A DNA stretch of 64,000 nucleotides, taken from Pollenia angustigena. Lineage: Eukaryota; Arthropoda; Insecta; Diptera; Polleniidae. The translations under genes and the position numbers were made by a program. The DNA lies in NCBI GenBank assembly GCA_930367215.1, contig OV884056.1:123068053-123132052 (forward strand), written 5' to 3'. Positions 34,631 through 46,683 of the stretch are shown here, in pieces; within the stretch, counting starts at the first letter, position 1; each line of letters begins with the position of its first letter. The notes under the pieces are model-generated. The model saw nothing but the letters and a program-made list of their open reading frames with translations, had not been told where the DNA came from and made no database searches.

Positions 34631-36086
34631 TAGGGTAGCCAGATTTTAAATTCGGAAAAACAGTACATTGAACACAAAAAAACAGTACAATCAAGAAAAA
34701 AACAGTAAATTTGTTTAAGGAAAAAAATATAACTATTTGCGTTTAAAAAGCAAACACCACAAACGAATCATTTGGCCAGGAAAACCACAACATTGCTGTA
34801 AGCCATATAAGAAAGGAGAAAAGCCGAACTTAGCTTGAAACAATTAACTCATTGATTGTGATACATAGTACGATTTTCTTTAAACATATTCGTATTTAAA
34901 GCAATTTTCACCACACACATAGGCTGACTTCCAAAACGTACTAATACAAAGTTTGTATACAGTTTTAGTATAATAATTTAACCATGCACATGTACAAAGT
35001 ACCGAAACAATGCAACTATGTGTTCTGTTTATTTAAACGTTTTGAAATGTAAATGATGCAATTAATAATATTAAAATAAATCTGTATTGCTTTCAAATTA
35101 AATGTCAAATATCACAAAGCATCAACTTTAAAACCGATGCTCTGATTACTTTTTTGCTGCGTTACTAATACTTACCATTGATGTTTTGGAAGGGTTTGCA
35201 TTGCATATATATTGAACTGCGGCGTAATGAAACATTATACTTTGTTCTTATGCAATGCATTTAACGTTTTGGAAGTCAGCCATAGTTGCACAAATCATAT
35301 AGAATTTGTTTGTTTGTTTCCTAAATTAATTTTCCAACTTCAAACAATTTTTAAATTATTTACGGCCAATTTTACCAGGTTCAGCTAAAATTAACTATTA
35401 CTATAACAATAGATTTTTTGACATTTATAATGATAGTAATTTATATCTGAACTTGGTGAAATTTGTCATTAATCTATAAAATCCAAAGAAAAAACAAGTT
35501 TCAATAAAATTTAAAATAAAAATGTCTGTTTGTAAAACAATCAAGTGCAACTGAAAACGATGAATATTTCCAATAAAATTTTTGTACAAATTAACTTATG
35601 TTTTTCTTATTTCAATAGTTTAGGTAAAGAAAAGTGGTCCTCAAAGGTATTAGGTATTTTAATAAATTTTGAACACTTAGAATTTTGCAAATTTGCTCGT
35701 TTTCAATTTCACGCGTGATTTCGATATCCAGAACATGTTCGAAAATTAAAAAACTTCTAAAAATTTAATATAATTGTGTTGGAATAAGTATGTATTTATT
35801 TAGTATTTAAAAAAGGTGTGGAAAGGGAAATACTGTTGAAAGAGGTAGCCATTAAATCATACATATGTCTTAAAAATAACAACATGAAAATATACTACTG
35901 CTGCGAGCCACTCATTATAATTTAGATTTCTACTCTGAATTTATGAGAAAACAATGACCACAGTGTAAAAACTCGTATTATTTTAGAACTTTTTTGTTTG
36001 GAACACATCTTGGTTTTTTGTACACTGAACAAAAAAAGTACAAAAAACTGTACAAAGTGTAAAAAACAGTACGTATGGCCACCCGG
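34631..36086. mobile_element. Non-autonomous hAT element inside Jockey-B RT
   Basis: Left end TAGGGTAGCCA and right end TGGCCACCCGG are degenerate versions of a CAGGGTGGCCA-type hAT terminus. An exact 8-bp duplication ATTTTTTC flanks it (34623-34630, 36087-36094). AACAGTAC/GTACTGTT words repeat near both ends. A further MITE (34922-35281) lies inside. Confidence 0.8.
34922..35281. mobile_element. 360-bp MITE nested in the hAT element
   Basis: GGCTGACTTCCAAAACGT at the left is the exact inverted copy of ACGTTTTGGAAGTCAGCC at the right. ATA occurs directly on both sides (34919-34921, 35282-35284). No coding sequence; superfamily uncertain. Confidence 0.7.
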
Positions 36087-36094
36087 ATTTTTTC

Positions 36095-36950
36095 GAATAG
36101 CTTTGATATTATTGATAGTAGGCTGATTGGTCTGTACAACGTAATTTGACTAGCGTCTTTTCCTAGCTTAGGAATCATAACAATTGTAGAGGTCTTCCAA
36201 GAGGATGGGAAGTAGCCAACTCGTAATATCGCATTACAGATGAGCTGCAAGATTCTTGAAGCAGACGTTGGTAAGTTTCTTATCATTGAGCCTGTGATGC
36301 GGTCATGACCGAGAGAGTTTTTAATGTTGACATTTTCTATCGCTGATTTTACTTGGGTTAATTTAAATTTTATTGGATCGTTAACTGTATCAGGAATAAT
36401 TGGACGACCGGAACAAGTATCAGCATCATGGGGCGTGAAAACTTTCTCCAAGTGGCTTGGAAAGACATTAATTTGTTCATTTGTGTTTTTGGCCCAGGTA
36501 CGGTTTTCCAGTCTTAGTGGAGATTCGTGGGTTATAGGGCATTGCATATGTCTTACTGCCTTCCATACACTGTAATTGAAGTTTTTGTGGCATCTAGACT
36601 GTTTAGATAGCCTTCTACTGCAGAGTCGTGTTTCTGTCTCAGTTTGTTGAGCAGAGTTGCCTGGCATAACCGCAATTGGGCCGCGATGGTTGGGGAACGA
36701 TTATTTTGCCATTGTCTTCTCAACTTCCTTTTTTCCCTGACAAGGGTCTCTATATCCACAGATGTGAATTGCGGACCACGCTTTATTGTACGCTTGATTG
36801 GGGTTGCATTTCTTGCAGCAGAAACCAAGACATCCGTAAGTCGGTCGACAGCTGTTTGGATGTCAGATGAATTTTTTAGGGAAATGCTCTGAGATAGATG
36901 AGAGCTCACATACATTTTATACTTGAACCAATTTGTGTTTTTGTTTTGAT
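36095..36950 (-). pseudogene. Jockey-B RT N-terminus and linker
   Basis: TIVMIPKLGKDASQITLYRP and ISLLSIISKLFEK are RT blocks 1-2, ending at the hAT insertion. Upstream lie IENVNIKNSLGHDRITGSMI and the basic linker KRTIKRGPQFTSVDIETLVR. One frameshift lies near 36560-36660. Confidence 0.8.
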
Positions 36951-37050
36951 AGGAAATAAAGTTTTCAGTTGCGTTATCAAAGTTGCCTTTTAGAATAAGG
37001 ATTGAAGGTAAATAATCAGACGATAAATCGTGTGAGGAACTAATTAGTAA

Positions 37051-37641
37051 TTAATCGCGCTTGATGTTTTTAATAATGGCAAAGTCGATAAGGTCTGGTA
37101 GCTTGTTGAAGTCAGTGGGCCAATAGGTAGATTCTCCACTCGATACGACATCAAGATTTTTTGCAGTGACGGTGTTATATAGCTGGTTACCTCTAGGACT
37201 TATAAGTCTGGAGCCCAAATACGTATGCTTAGCGTTGTAGTCGTCTGCTGCAATGAATTTTTGTCTCAATGTGGAGAAGAAGTTTAGAAATTTATCCTGT
37301 GAAATTTTATGTCTAGGGGGACAATATACGGATGATAACGTGATTTTAAAATCTGTTAGATTTATAGATGTAGCCTTGATACAATCTTTCTTGTACTCCG
37401 GCATTGGAAAATGTCTGACTTGTTTGTGCACAATTATGGCTGTGCCACCACAAGCCCGTCCGCTCGGATGTTTTGTGTCGTACGTGAGGTACCCATTTAC
37501 CCTAAAGCAGTCTTTTAGAGTAATGTGGGTTTCAGAGACGAGAAGCACGTCGATTTCGTGCATTTGTAGAAAATGTACTACTTCGTGTTTATGTTGGGAG
37601 AGCCCGTTTGCGTTCCAGAAACATATTTTAAAGTGGTTCAT
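37051..37641 (-). pseudogene. Jockey-B endonuclease
   Basis: It begins MNHFKICFWNANGLSQHKHE, with LLVSETHIT (catalytic Glu), AADDYNAKHTYLGSRL (metal-binding region, normally AGDYNAKHTYWGSR) and LIDFAIIKNI. It stops before the SDH motif. Nearly identical to Jockey-C. Confidence 0.8.
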
Positions 37642-39640
37642 TTTCTATTTAGTAGAACTTGCAGGAGCATGTTTTGGTTTCGCATCATTTCCTGAAACAT
37701 GTTCTGCATGGTGGCCATGAAGTTATCTATAATTTGAACTAGATTTTCAATTGAGCCCGATATGTCTGCAGAAGGTATTTGTGGAGATTCCTTAAGAACA
37801 TTAGCGTATTAAGGTTGGTTTGCGTTAGCTTCTTTCGCAGGATTATGTCCGTGGGAGTTTTCTTTTAGGACTTGGGCATATGAGTAGTTTTGTTTGTTGG
37901 CTTGTATAGAGTTAGCATAAGAGCCCGCGGGAAAGCTGGACGCATAAGGTGGACGATATTGTGAGTGCGCATATTTTTGGATTTTCTCAGGTTCTTTTAA
38001 GTGCAAGAATACTCTACAACCCCTATTGCTGTGTTAGCTGTGTGATTTTCGCCAGAGTTGCTGCATTTCCTTACCTTTGTGTCAACTTTGGAGTGATTGC
38101 ATTCTGAAGTCTTATGAGCGTCACCAGAAACCACACATACGTGAAGTAGCTTGCAATACGATTTTGTATGCCCGTATTCCAGGCAATTGGTGCACTGAGT
38201 AGGACCCTTGCGTTTTAATGGCTTCTCTACTGTTATTCTCCTACTTAGGAGGTATCTCAAGTTGTAAATAGGATGATTTTAGGAGCGATGAATCGAAAGC
38301 TATCTCGATACGGTGCATTGGTTGAGGAACTTTGTTCCTGTTTAAAATATTGTGAACAGATCTCACCTCATACCTCTCCAACTCTAAGGCAGATCTTATT
38401 TCCTCTGTGGGAATGGAACTGTCTATACCAGTGTTCGAAAATAAACACTAAATATCGTTTTTTAATGTTCGGTTTGGTAGATTTGTGGAAAACACAAACG
38501 CTAATAGAGTTTGTGTAGAAAATCATTAAAAAAAATAACGTTTCCCTGTTAGTCATCTTTCGAACACAAAAATATAACTGTTTTTATCAAACTCAACAAA
38601 AGCTGTGAACATTTAATTCCGTTCGGTTTTTTTTGAAAATCCACAAACATCAGTGTGTTCGGTTCGGCTCGTTAATGTCCGTCCCGTTTGGCTGGTAAAA
38701 AAAACATTTTTACAAAAACAAAATACACACACGAAAAAACATTATAGAACATTGAAATATAATGTTTTAATACAGTATCACTACAATTGTTCTGTTTTTT
38801 AACGAAGAACCGAACATTATGTAATGTTCGGTTCTTTCTTGAAAATACTTACGAACGGTATTAAGGGTTGTGTTTGTCTACACAATCACTAAAAAATAGA
38901 TATCGTTCCTGGATGTGTGAGCCGTACGTTAAATAATGTACTTTTTATTTTTGAACACTGGTATATACCTTTTATGACGACAGTCAAACCCTTAGCTTTT
39001 TTTAGTTGATACGTATAGTAACTTTTCTTTGCTGCATCAAGGTGTTTTGAGATGATACGAAAGTTCATTTCAGTATGGGTTTGGATCTTGGTCTCTTGGA
39101 TTTGTCCTCGTCGTATTGAAACGACATAAAAATTATTTTTGCCCACAAGTTCGAACAACATGTTTACTATAGGTCAGGAATGGAGAGTACAGCAAATCTA
39201 TTTTGGCTTGTTGGCAAGGAGCCTACGTTAGAACTTTTGTATTGTTAAGGCATGCGATGGACTAACCTTTCTCTTGGTTATGGTGATATATCTATCCATA
39301 CCTGTTTACACTTTTGTATTTTTTGGCACAGCTCCAGTGCTTATTAATGCCAAAAGGGGTGTAGAAGGTTCTTTGTTGGTATTTTTCTTATCAAACGATT
39401 TCATGCTCTGAACTGTATTTGCGGCTTGTTCAGCACACTTGTTCAGGTTGGGCACACTTGGGCTTAACTTTGTGTATGGGAGATCAGATGCTCTCTCAGT
39501 TATTTTTGCACTTAGATAGTTCCTATTATAATCTGGGTCGCGAATGTTTTCATCGCATTTCTATTGGTTGGGCTGGGCCTGCTCCCTTTGTTGGGAGTAT
39601 TTGTGAGGCTCATTCGAAAAATTGCTGGAGCCCCCCGATT
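37642..39640 (-). pseudogene. Jockey-B ORF1 (Gag-like) protein
   Basis: A zinc-knuckle region CTNCLEYGHTKSYC with degraded second and third knuckles lies at 38040-38200. The part resembling Jockey-A residues 190-260 (LVGKNNFYVVSIRRGQIQET, VVIKGI) lies at 38969-39165, and N-terminal remnants reach about 39640. The hAT MITE at 38429-38960 separates them. Confidence 0.75.
38429..38960. mobile_element. hAT MITE in Jockey-B ORF1
   Basis: CAGTGTTCGAAAATAAACAC at the left pairs with the right end TTTTTGAACACTG. It is flanked by GTCTATAC (38421-38428) and GTATATAC (38961-38968), an 8-bp duplication with one difference. AATGTTCGGTT words recur inside. Confidence 0.8.
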
Positions 39641-39707
39641 TGTTGATATTTATTTATTTTCTGTGCCTATAATTTAATAACACTATTTTCTGTCGCTATT
39701 TAAAATA

Positions 39708-39838
39708 ATCACCCCTATCGCGAATAAAAATTCCTTGGGAGTTTTTTCCCTTTTTCCATTTTTCCTATGTTAATTCAATAGTAAAAATGGGAAAAGGGAA
39801 AAAACTCCCAAGGAATTTTTATTCACGATAGGGGTGAA
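39708..39838. mobile_element. TA-target MITE, short copy: near-perfect long palindrome
   Basis: The ends match 30601-31267. The 131 bp are essentially two inverted arms of about 57 bp around a 16-bp centre (TATGTTAATTCAATAG). TA on both sides. It would fold into one long hairpin. Confidence 0.8.
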
Positions 39839-40089
39839 TATTATTCTCCGCACCTATTACGAATAATAAAACTTGGTTCGGCTATAATTTGTTTTGTGTT
39901 CTTATTTTATTTTTTCACAAAAGATATCTCTTAAAAACATCCGCACTTATCAAGAGCTGATGGCAGAATCCTCAATTCAAAGTTAATTTATTTAACACAT
40001 TTGTTTTAATTTTTTTTTTTTTAATTTTTAAGATATTTTGGTGTTTAAATATTGTTTTTGATGGTTTTAAGAAAAGCTTTGAGAGCGAG
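39839..40089. other. Spacer, no recognised gene
   Basis: AT-rich with a T tract at 40009-40022. It lies between the MITE and the resumption of gypsy gag. Confidence 0.35.
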
Positions 40090-41210
40090 GTAAATAAACA
40101 CGTCTAATTGCAACGAACGTTCGACTCTGATGATTTTACGGACCTTGATAAATTAGTCGCTCTTACAGATGAGTTCGAGGCCTTAAGACGCGAAGAACGA
40201 CCACAAGCCACACGTGCGATGGTAGAATCAAACTACAATCGATCAACGAGCGGTGCTGGCGGTGCAAGAGGACAGATCATAAGCGAATGACTTGCTCGTT
40301 TCCGTGCCGCTTGTTCTGCTCGTATTGCGGCCGGGACGGTATTCTTTCGCGATAGTGCAGATGTCGGCTTTTCCCCTTACCGTCTTACGAGTACATAGTA
40401 CCGAGGTGTGATGACCGTTATTATATAGATATAGAAGTATGCGGACAAATGACTAGGGCTCTTGTCGATACGGGCGCATCGTGTATATACATAGGAGTTC
40501 AATTAAATCAACATTTACTAAGCAAGAACATCAACCCAGTTAGTAAAAAAGGTATGGTACAAATGGCGGATCAGTCGCTGACAAACTACTTAGATTTTTT
40601 CCCGATTGACATTATTTACAAAGAGAGTAGAGTAAAATTAAAGTCCTCTTTCATAACAACCCTGGCAGAACCCACGATTCTTGGGATTGATTTTTGAGCG
40701 CATTGAACCTGGAACTTAGACTTAATGGCGAAGTTCTCACCAGATCCAATTCGGCAAGAGAAACCGAATACCTTCACTCCGTAACAAATAGAGACTCTGC
40801 ATACTATGAGGACGATAGCGATCTCGCTACTAATATTGAAGCTCAACCAAGGTTTGGAAGAGTAAGAGGTCTATGTACGACTACCGAACACAATATCCCT
40901 TTACGACATCAGAACACAATCAAGCAGCGATACATGCCCAAAACTCCTGCCATGATTAACGCAGACGTAGACAAACTTCTATCTTTTGATCGTAACGGAC
41001 CTTCACGAAGTCCTTGTATTTCGCCGGTTAGCCGCTACTCAACCCGACGCTACCAACTGCCACGAATTTCCGGAATTTCAGATCAACTGCGAGGTGCACC
41101 TTTTATCTTGCACTAAGAGGTTTCGAACGGATATAACCAAATAGCCCTTAATCTGACAACTAACCCCTACTCATTCCTGACAGTCCCGGGGCGAGGGCTA
41201 TTCTAGGGCA
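40090..41210 (+). pseudogene. Long-LTR gypsy element: Gag end, retropepsin, RT remnant
   Basis: The Gag C-terminal part (LVALTDEFEALRREER) leads to a degraded zinc knuckle (CSYCGRDG in another frame, about 40320). The protease has ALVDTGASCIYIG (catalytic DTG) and ends TILGIDF. The RT beginning (RHQNTIKQRYMPKTPAMINA) is followed by NQIALNLTTNPYSFLTVPGR, which normally lies about 90 residues further in, so RT is internally deleted. RNase H and integrase are missing altogether. Confidence 0.75.
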
Positions 41211-41643
41211 AGACCATAGTAAGAGGAGTACCGTTTCATCGTAAGCACCACCCACAACCGTGAAGAAATAATCGTTACCCCCAAATAGAGCATCGCTCTC
41301 CGAAACAGGAGGTTGATGTAACGTGGAAATATGAATTAATTAGTTTCTCTATTTTTAAATATAAAACACTTACATTTATATTATTTCTATATATTCGGGC
41401 AAAGTTTATTTTGGTTAAATTACTTTATTTTCATGTATCATAATTGTAAACATTAGTATTAGTTATAAATAATACTAAACGCTCCTATTGTAACAACCAC
41501 ATACACTCATGCCATTGCATACACTTTGAAATTGTGTTTTTTCGTTAATAATTCTTATTTAGTTTATTTCTAAATAAGTATGAATGTACAAGGTTTCGTT
41601 ACAGTCGGAGCGATTCACACAAGACAAGAACCTGCCATACAAG

Positions 41644-43540
41644 CAGGGATGTTAGATGTGACGATTTTACGTCGATGAATTTACCAAAATGACGAATAAC
41701 GATTTTTAATGTAGAGTCGCTTAGGTTGTGACGATTTAATCCCGTCAATAAATTTAGTTTAAACTTTAATCCGGCATCAATTTTATAACACTTTAATCTG
41801 GCAAGTAAAGTTTTTTCTTACCCAACCCTGCAAATAATAGGACCAGTCCAAACACGCGTGTAAAGATTAGCCCACAAGGGACCAGGACTAGTTTAAAAGT
41901 AACCCAAACGTATGGAAAAATATGGTCTATTTAACATTGCGATGTCCTAGGGCAGGGCCATACAACCCGTCTTTGGACCACTAAGGGGTAGTTTTAAAAC
42001 TACTCCATGGTATACTCAAGAGGATTAGTTTTGAAGTCGTTAAAAACCGAAAGCACGCCGTTAAAAAACGAAGACATGTCGTCCATGCTTGCATTACATC
42101 GGACCAGTCCATGGAGTAGTCCATTTTATCAAAATGGATCAGGTGGTCCAATTTTATTTGCAGGGAACGTTTCCACATGCAGGTAATTACTTGCAAGTAG
42201 TGTATACGTATTATCAGGAAACAGCCGATTGGTGAAAAAGTTGAGTTTTTCGAACTTGCACTTGCGTGTGGAAACGGGCGGTTAGTTTATATACGTATGT
42301 AGAGGCGAATTAATATTTATACTAGCGGACCCGACGAACTTCGCCTCGTCCCAATTTTAAGCCTTCAGACAAACTTTAGAGTAATAATACAATACTAATA
42401 TTTAAATTTTCAATGTGATTTATTTGAATGGAATCAGTAGAGAGCGATTTGATGAACAATGTTTTTCGATATGTTTTCCGGCGCAAAAACAAATAACGAA
42501 GACGGTTTCCCAACACGCGAACATGCAACGTACAGCTGACCGTGCGAAAAACAGGGAAATTCAAGATTAATCGCACAGACTTCTAGTTATTGGCCTTGCG
42601 ATTTATTGATTGTCATTGCAAATGCAAATTGGAATGGAAGTTCAGTCGGAATAATGGGAATTCGTGGGATAAGGACTTCTTCTCCTTTGAATTTGCCGTT
42701 GATGATTGTCGCCTGAATCACATTGTTCATTAGCTTTTTGACGGACAACCGCGTACCGTTGCACAATTTTGGAGAATTGAGATTCCGCAACATGATTTTG
42801 ATGCGGCGGAGTTCCTGGTAAATCCAGCGAGTTCAAAAATTCCGTCGGGTAGCTGGTCGGTTCATTTTCGTCGGTCACGCAGTCAACAGATTTGTACGTA
42901 TGCAGTTGTCCTGCGATTTGACTTTGAATAAATAAGTTTAAGCTATCGACGTCCTTATTCTTCGCTGCTAGTATTGCCCGTTCACCGTTTTGTGCAATGC
43001 CGGGGAACACTTTTCTGATGAGTTCCTCCTCGGTAGATGTGAATTCACAAAAATTTTCAGGGAACGATATCAATCCATTCGAAACATCAACAGGAATTTG
43101 GCCGTTGCCAAGCTTCAGCAGTTATCTCGAGAATTCAGCAGCCCATGGGTCGTTCTGCAACGCCACTCTCATGTTAGTGGTCAATTGCAACTTCTGGACA
43201 TGCCTCCACAAAGACGACGATTTCAGGCACGCGTTAAGTTCATCCGCAGCAGAAGATTTAGGGATGTCGGGAAGTGTTTGACGAAAATCTCCGGAGAGAA
43301 ATATCAAAGCCCCACCAAAGCGTCTTAAGTATTGAAAATTCTATATTTTTTGGTTTTGTATGATTTTATACTTAATATTTTTATATGTTTTAATAGAGTG
43401 ATTAATCCGTGTTGATAAAAAAAAAAACGATTTTTTTATATGACGGATTTTTTACGGTTTTTTTTTTTTTAACTAATGACGATTATGATGATTTTTTTTT
43501 AACTTTGACGATAATTCGAAAAAAACATAAAACATCACTG
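41644..43540. mobile_element. hAT element in the 3' LTR, carrying a Helitron fragment
   Basis: Left end CAGGGATGTTAGATGTGACG and right end ...ACATAAAACATCACTG are inverted repeats. An exact 8-bp duplication CATACAAG flanks it (41636-41643, 43541-43548). The outer parts are TGACGATTT-rich on both sides. About 1 kb of its interior is Helitron helicase on the minus strand. No hAT transposase was seen. Confidence 0.8.
42322..43328 (-). pseudogene. Helitron 3' end: C-terminal part of the RepHel helicase
   Basis: The minus strand has IFLSGDFRQTLPDIPKSSAA (helicase motif around GDFRQ). WRHVQKLQLTTNMRV, ENFCEFTSTEEELIRKVFP, RAILAAKNKDVDSLN and PFQFAFAMTINKSQGQ (last Pif1 motif) follow. Frames change between these blocks. 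The 3' end on this strand reads CGAAGTTCGTCGGGTCC then GCTAG followed by T: the CTAG|T terminus with a short GC-rich palindrome just inside, as expected for a Helitron. The Rep nuclease part is missing. Confidence 0.8.
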
Positions 43541-43654
43541 CATACAAGTCTCGGAAATTAATATAATTGAAGAGCCGACTGATTTCACGAAAGTGAACTC
43601 GGTTGAATATTTTTGGACGATACCTAACCTTTGGGTAAAGTATCGAATAAATTT

Positions 43655-43904
43655 CACAGCGGCTTCGGCTGACTGTTCTCACAGCGACTCTGGTTGACTG
43701 TTCTCACAGCGGCTTTGGCTGACTGTTCTCACAGTGGCTTCGGCTGACTGTTCTCACAGCGACTCCGGTTGACTGTTCTTACAGCGGCTTCGGCTGACTG
43801 TTCTCACAGCGGCTTCGGTTTACTGTTCTCACAGCGGCTTCGGCTGACTGTTCTCACTGCGGCTTCGGCTGACTGTTCTCACAGCGGCTTAGGCTGACTG
43901 TTCC
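43655..43904 (+). repeat. 25-bp minisatellite in 3' LTR, 10 units
   Basis: Ten contiguous 25-bp units, twice the number in the 5' LTR. Some units carry GACTCYGGTTGACT in place of GGCTTCGGCTGACT; these variants alternate with the main type. Confidence 0.9.
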
Positions 43905-44015
43905 CTCATACTGCACTAGCACGGTAGAAAGAAGCTTGTAATATAATTAAGGTATTATTAACGCACGCGACACAACGGCGCACGACAAAGGCCAACCGAC
44001 GAAGGGGAAATTTTA

Positions 44016-44180
44016 GATAGCCGAGTACACGGACCTGTTTAAATAGCCGATTATCCGAACTTGTTCAAATAGCCGATTAACCGAACCTGGCCAAATAGCC
44101 GATTACCCGATTACCCGATTCTGTTTAAATAACCGATTACCCGAAGCTGATCAAATAGCCGATTACCCGAACCTGGCAGC
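44016..44180 (+). repeat. 26-bp minisatellite in 3' LTR, about 6 units
   Basis: AATAGCCGATTACCCGAACC-type units at 26-bp intervals from 44017. One unit carries an extra 8-bp ATTACCCG duplication (44100-44116). Confidence 0.85.
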
Positions 44181-44414
44181 CCAGCGTGGACGACACGATC
44201 AACGACGAATCTTTTGAAGACGGTGTAGTTATCGTAGTTAATACCTCGTGAAATTATAACTTTTAAACTAAGAAATATTAAATAAAGAACACATTTATTA
44301 CATTCCCCAGAAAGGGTAAAATCATTGTCTTATCACTTAAGGTTTGTGGAACCGTAAGTAGACCTTGGAATCGTCTGAGTTACCCCAGCCGACCATAAAA
44401 CCACGTGGCAATGC

Positions 44415-45140
44415 TTTTAATTTTTTTGGAATCCGTATTGACTGCTATTGATTGTTTTGAATTTCATAATGAACTCCGCAGGCCTTGTAACAAGTATTTC
44501 TTCCATTATTTTTTCTATTAACGGCATAATCGATATCGGTCGGTAGTTATTGTAGTCGTTTTAAGAGCCTGATTTATAAATAGGACGAACAATTGATGTT
44601 TTAAACTTTTGTGGCATACTACCTGTCTCCAAAATTTTATTTATGTATTATTTCTGTTATAACTGGGGCTAAGGTGCTAGCTTGTATTTTAATGTCTTTT
44701 GGTCTAATACCATATTTTCCGCACCTTTATTAATGTTTCGAGCATTTAAGATATTATGTATTTCTTATTCACTTGCATAATCGATAAACATGGAATTTGC
44801 GATAGTAGATTTTGTGTAGTTTAATGTTATTTTATTACATGTATGTATTATTTTTTGCACATTTTCTTTAAGATTTGTTGCGAACTTGTGCAGAATATCT
44901 GTTCGATTTTTGTTTTTAAATTTTTTTATTTTAATTTCATCTAGTTTTGTAAGTTTTTTACCATTAATTTCATTTATAAGTTGCCAAGTTTTTCTCATAT
45001 CATATCTATTTTCTATGAAATTTGTTATTGATGACTTTATAAAAGTCGTTTATGTTATCTTTACTGGTTGATAAATTAATCCAACTAGTTTCCGTTATTA
45101 ATTCATCCACTCTTTTATAATTGATTACATATTTTTTTGT
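44415..45140 (-). pseudogene. CR1-A reverse transcriptase, 5' piece
   Basis: The minus strand reads NNYRPISIMPLIEKIMEEIL and TINSSQYGFQK, RT blocks 1-2 (normally YRPISLLP...F). It is preceded by a region with WQLINEINGKKLTKLDEIKI and a DYASE segment. It ends exactly at the gypsy target duplication and is continued at 27278-26830. Confidence 0.75.
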
Positions 45141-45617
45141 AAACCCGTTTGAGACTCCCTGAAGGTCGAATGAACTGGTTGCCGACCTTTTATTGTTTAT
45201 GCTGTTTTTTTCTCTTTTGCGTTTTTTTAGTATATCAATATTTATATCTCCAATTATTACAGTTTCTGGTTTACTTCTTATATTGGTTAGTACTTCGTCA
45301 ATTACATTTACAAAAGCATCAACATTTGTTGATGAGGGGCGATAAACGGAAAGCAGTGAAAGGGGTTCTTCATTTATTTAAATTTCTATTTGCAATAGCT
45401 CAAGTGTAATGTGTTTTGTCTCATTATCATTAATATTGGACTCAACAAGAACAATAATTTTTTTTTTTGCTTATAATGTTTTTTGTTGTAAATTAAAACG
45501 AATTAAGATTTGTGCGGATTGAGCGTATATTTGTGTGTAAAATTTAAATGGGATCACTTAAGTATTTTGCATCTATTTGGCTAAAATAAGATAGCTTTTC
45601 TTGTTTATAGTTCATTT
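45141..45617 (-). pseudogene. CR1-A endonuclease, decayed
   Basis: It starts MNYKQEKLSYFSQIDAKYLS at 45617 in the same position and style as the CR1-B endonuclease (FFSEINRNYLSCPF). NIRSIRTNLNSF and IIVLVESNINDNE follow. Several stops are present. Confidence 0.65.
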
Positions 45618-45701
45618 TTTGTTTATTTTTTGTGTAGTTAATTGAAATAATACAAAAAGAAATGTTTTTACGTGTGTGCATATGCTTTATTAGGTATTTA
45701 G

Positions 45702-46675
45702 TAAAGGGCTGCGCAAAATATTCTTAATGTTCTATGTTCTACTTCACACAACTATCAATTATATTATTTCACTGTAAACATACATAGCAAAACAAACATA
45801 ACAACACATTACTTCCACCAAAACAAAACAAGCATAACTTGAAAAGTTTTTCTCTTCTGCTTTGTTAGTGCTTGTATTATCAAAACAAACAGAATATCAA
45901 CACAAAAACAGACAATGAAATAAAGAAACGGTAAATTATAGTAAAAGCATCGAGTGCACTAGAACATTAAAAAAAATAAAAAAATTGATATTTTTGAATT
46001 ATTTCCTAAATGTACATATATTTTATTTAAGTTGACCTTTATTATTATATTATGTATAACTAAATTACATCAAGCTTGAGTTCTTGTTTTATTTTTATAT
46101 AAAACTTTAAACGTTTATTTAACCAATATTTCTATTTCTAGTTAAATAATTATTAATATTTTGTTGCTATCAATTTTCCCAAAAAATTGTGAAACACACC
46201 ATTAGATTTTATTTTTTATATCTATGAATATAATGAATTCTTCTTAATTTTATTTAAATATTAGACCTAAGTACCTTTATATGTATGTAAATAATAAACA
46301 ATAAATTTTTGCAAATAAAAATTAATATTACATAGGTATAAACTTTTTTAAGCTTTTTCATATTCATTACAAAACGAAAATGTTTCTCACTTTGCAATTC
46401 TCTTTGGTATATGTTTACAATCAAAACATTCAAACATGCTTGGAATGTTCTATTTCTGTTTTAATGTTCTACTTCATCTTTGTTCTAATTCAGCTTTATT
46501 TTAGTTCAGCATTGTTCTAGTGCAGTTTTGTTCTATTCTTCTATAATTTGATCGTAAAACAAAACAATTGTTTTTGGAAGTATGTGTTTTGTAATGAGAG
46601 AGTAATAAACACACACTATCTAAATTCAATGAAATTGCTTGTAAGCAATATTTCTTGTGCTTGTGCATCTCTTAA
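45702..46675. mobile_element. hAT MITE between CR1-A ORF1 and ORF2
   Basis: Left end TAAAGGGCTGCGCAAAATAT and right end (reverse complement TTAAGAGATGCACAAG) are related inverted termini. An exact 8-bp duplication GTATTTAG flanks it (45694-45701, 46676-46683). Inside, 46440-46550 is a degenerate run of TGTTCTA/TTCAGC words. Confidence 0.75.
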
Positions 46676-46683
46676 GTATTTAG

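Larger units (their letters stand above)
33412..39700 (-). mobile_element. Jockey-B: jockey-clade element, multiply interrupted
   Basis: The poly-A tail (poly-T at 33412-33425) marks the 3' end. ORF2 RT, endonuclease and ORF1 follow in minus order. It is broken by a 1456-bp hAT element (34631-36086) inside RT and a 532-bp hAT MITE (38429-38960) inside ORF1. It is close in sequence to Jockey-C (55311-55741, 63504-64000) and more distant from Jockey-A. The exact 5' end was not found. Confidence 0.8.
27279..44410 (+). mobile_element. Ty3/gypsy element with very long LTRs, heavily nested
   Basis: Two related LTRs (27279-28661 and 41317-44410, the latter enlarged by a hAT insertion) bound an internal region with a tRNA-Lys-type primer-binding site, gag, retropepsin and an RT remnant. 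An AAACAGGAGG purine tract precedes the 3' LTR. The 4-bp duplication ATGC lies at 27275-27278 and 44411-44414. Most of pol is deleted: RT sequence passes almost directly into the 3' end. About 10 kb of foreign elements interrupt gag. It splits the RT of CR1-A. Confidence 0.85.
41317..44410 (+). repeat. 3' LTR of the long-LTR gypsy element, split by a hAT element
   Basis: It starts TGTAACGTGG and ends CCACGTGGCA. The 1897-bp hAT element at 41644-43540 and one copy of its 8-bp duplication are extra relative to the 5' LTR. It also lacks the stretch equivalent to 27440-27700 and has ten rather than five 25-bp units, so the two LTRs diverged in length as well as sequence. Confidence 0.85.

Noticed and set aside
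42997..43328. Two plus-strand ORFs of 94 and 112 codons
   Set aside because: They are antisense shadows of the minus-strand Helitron helicase fragment.
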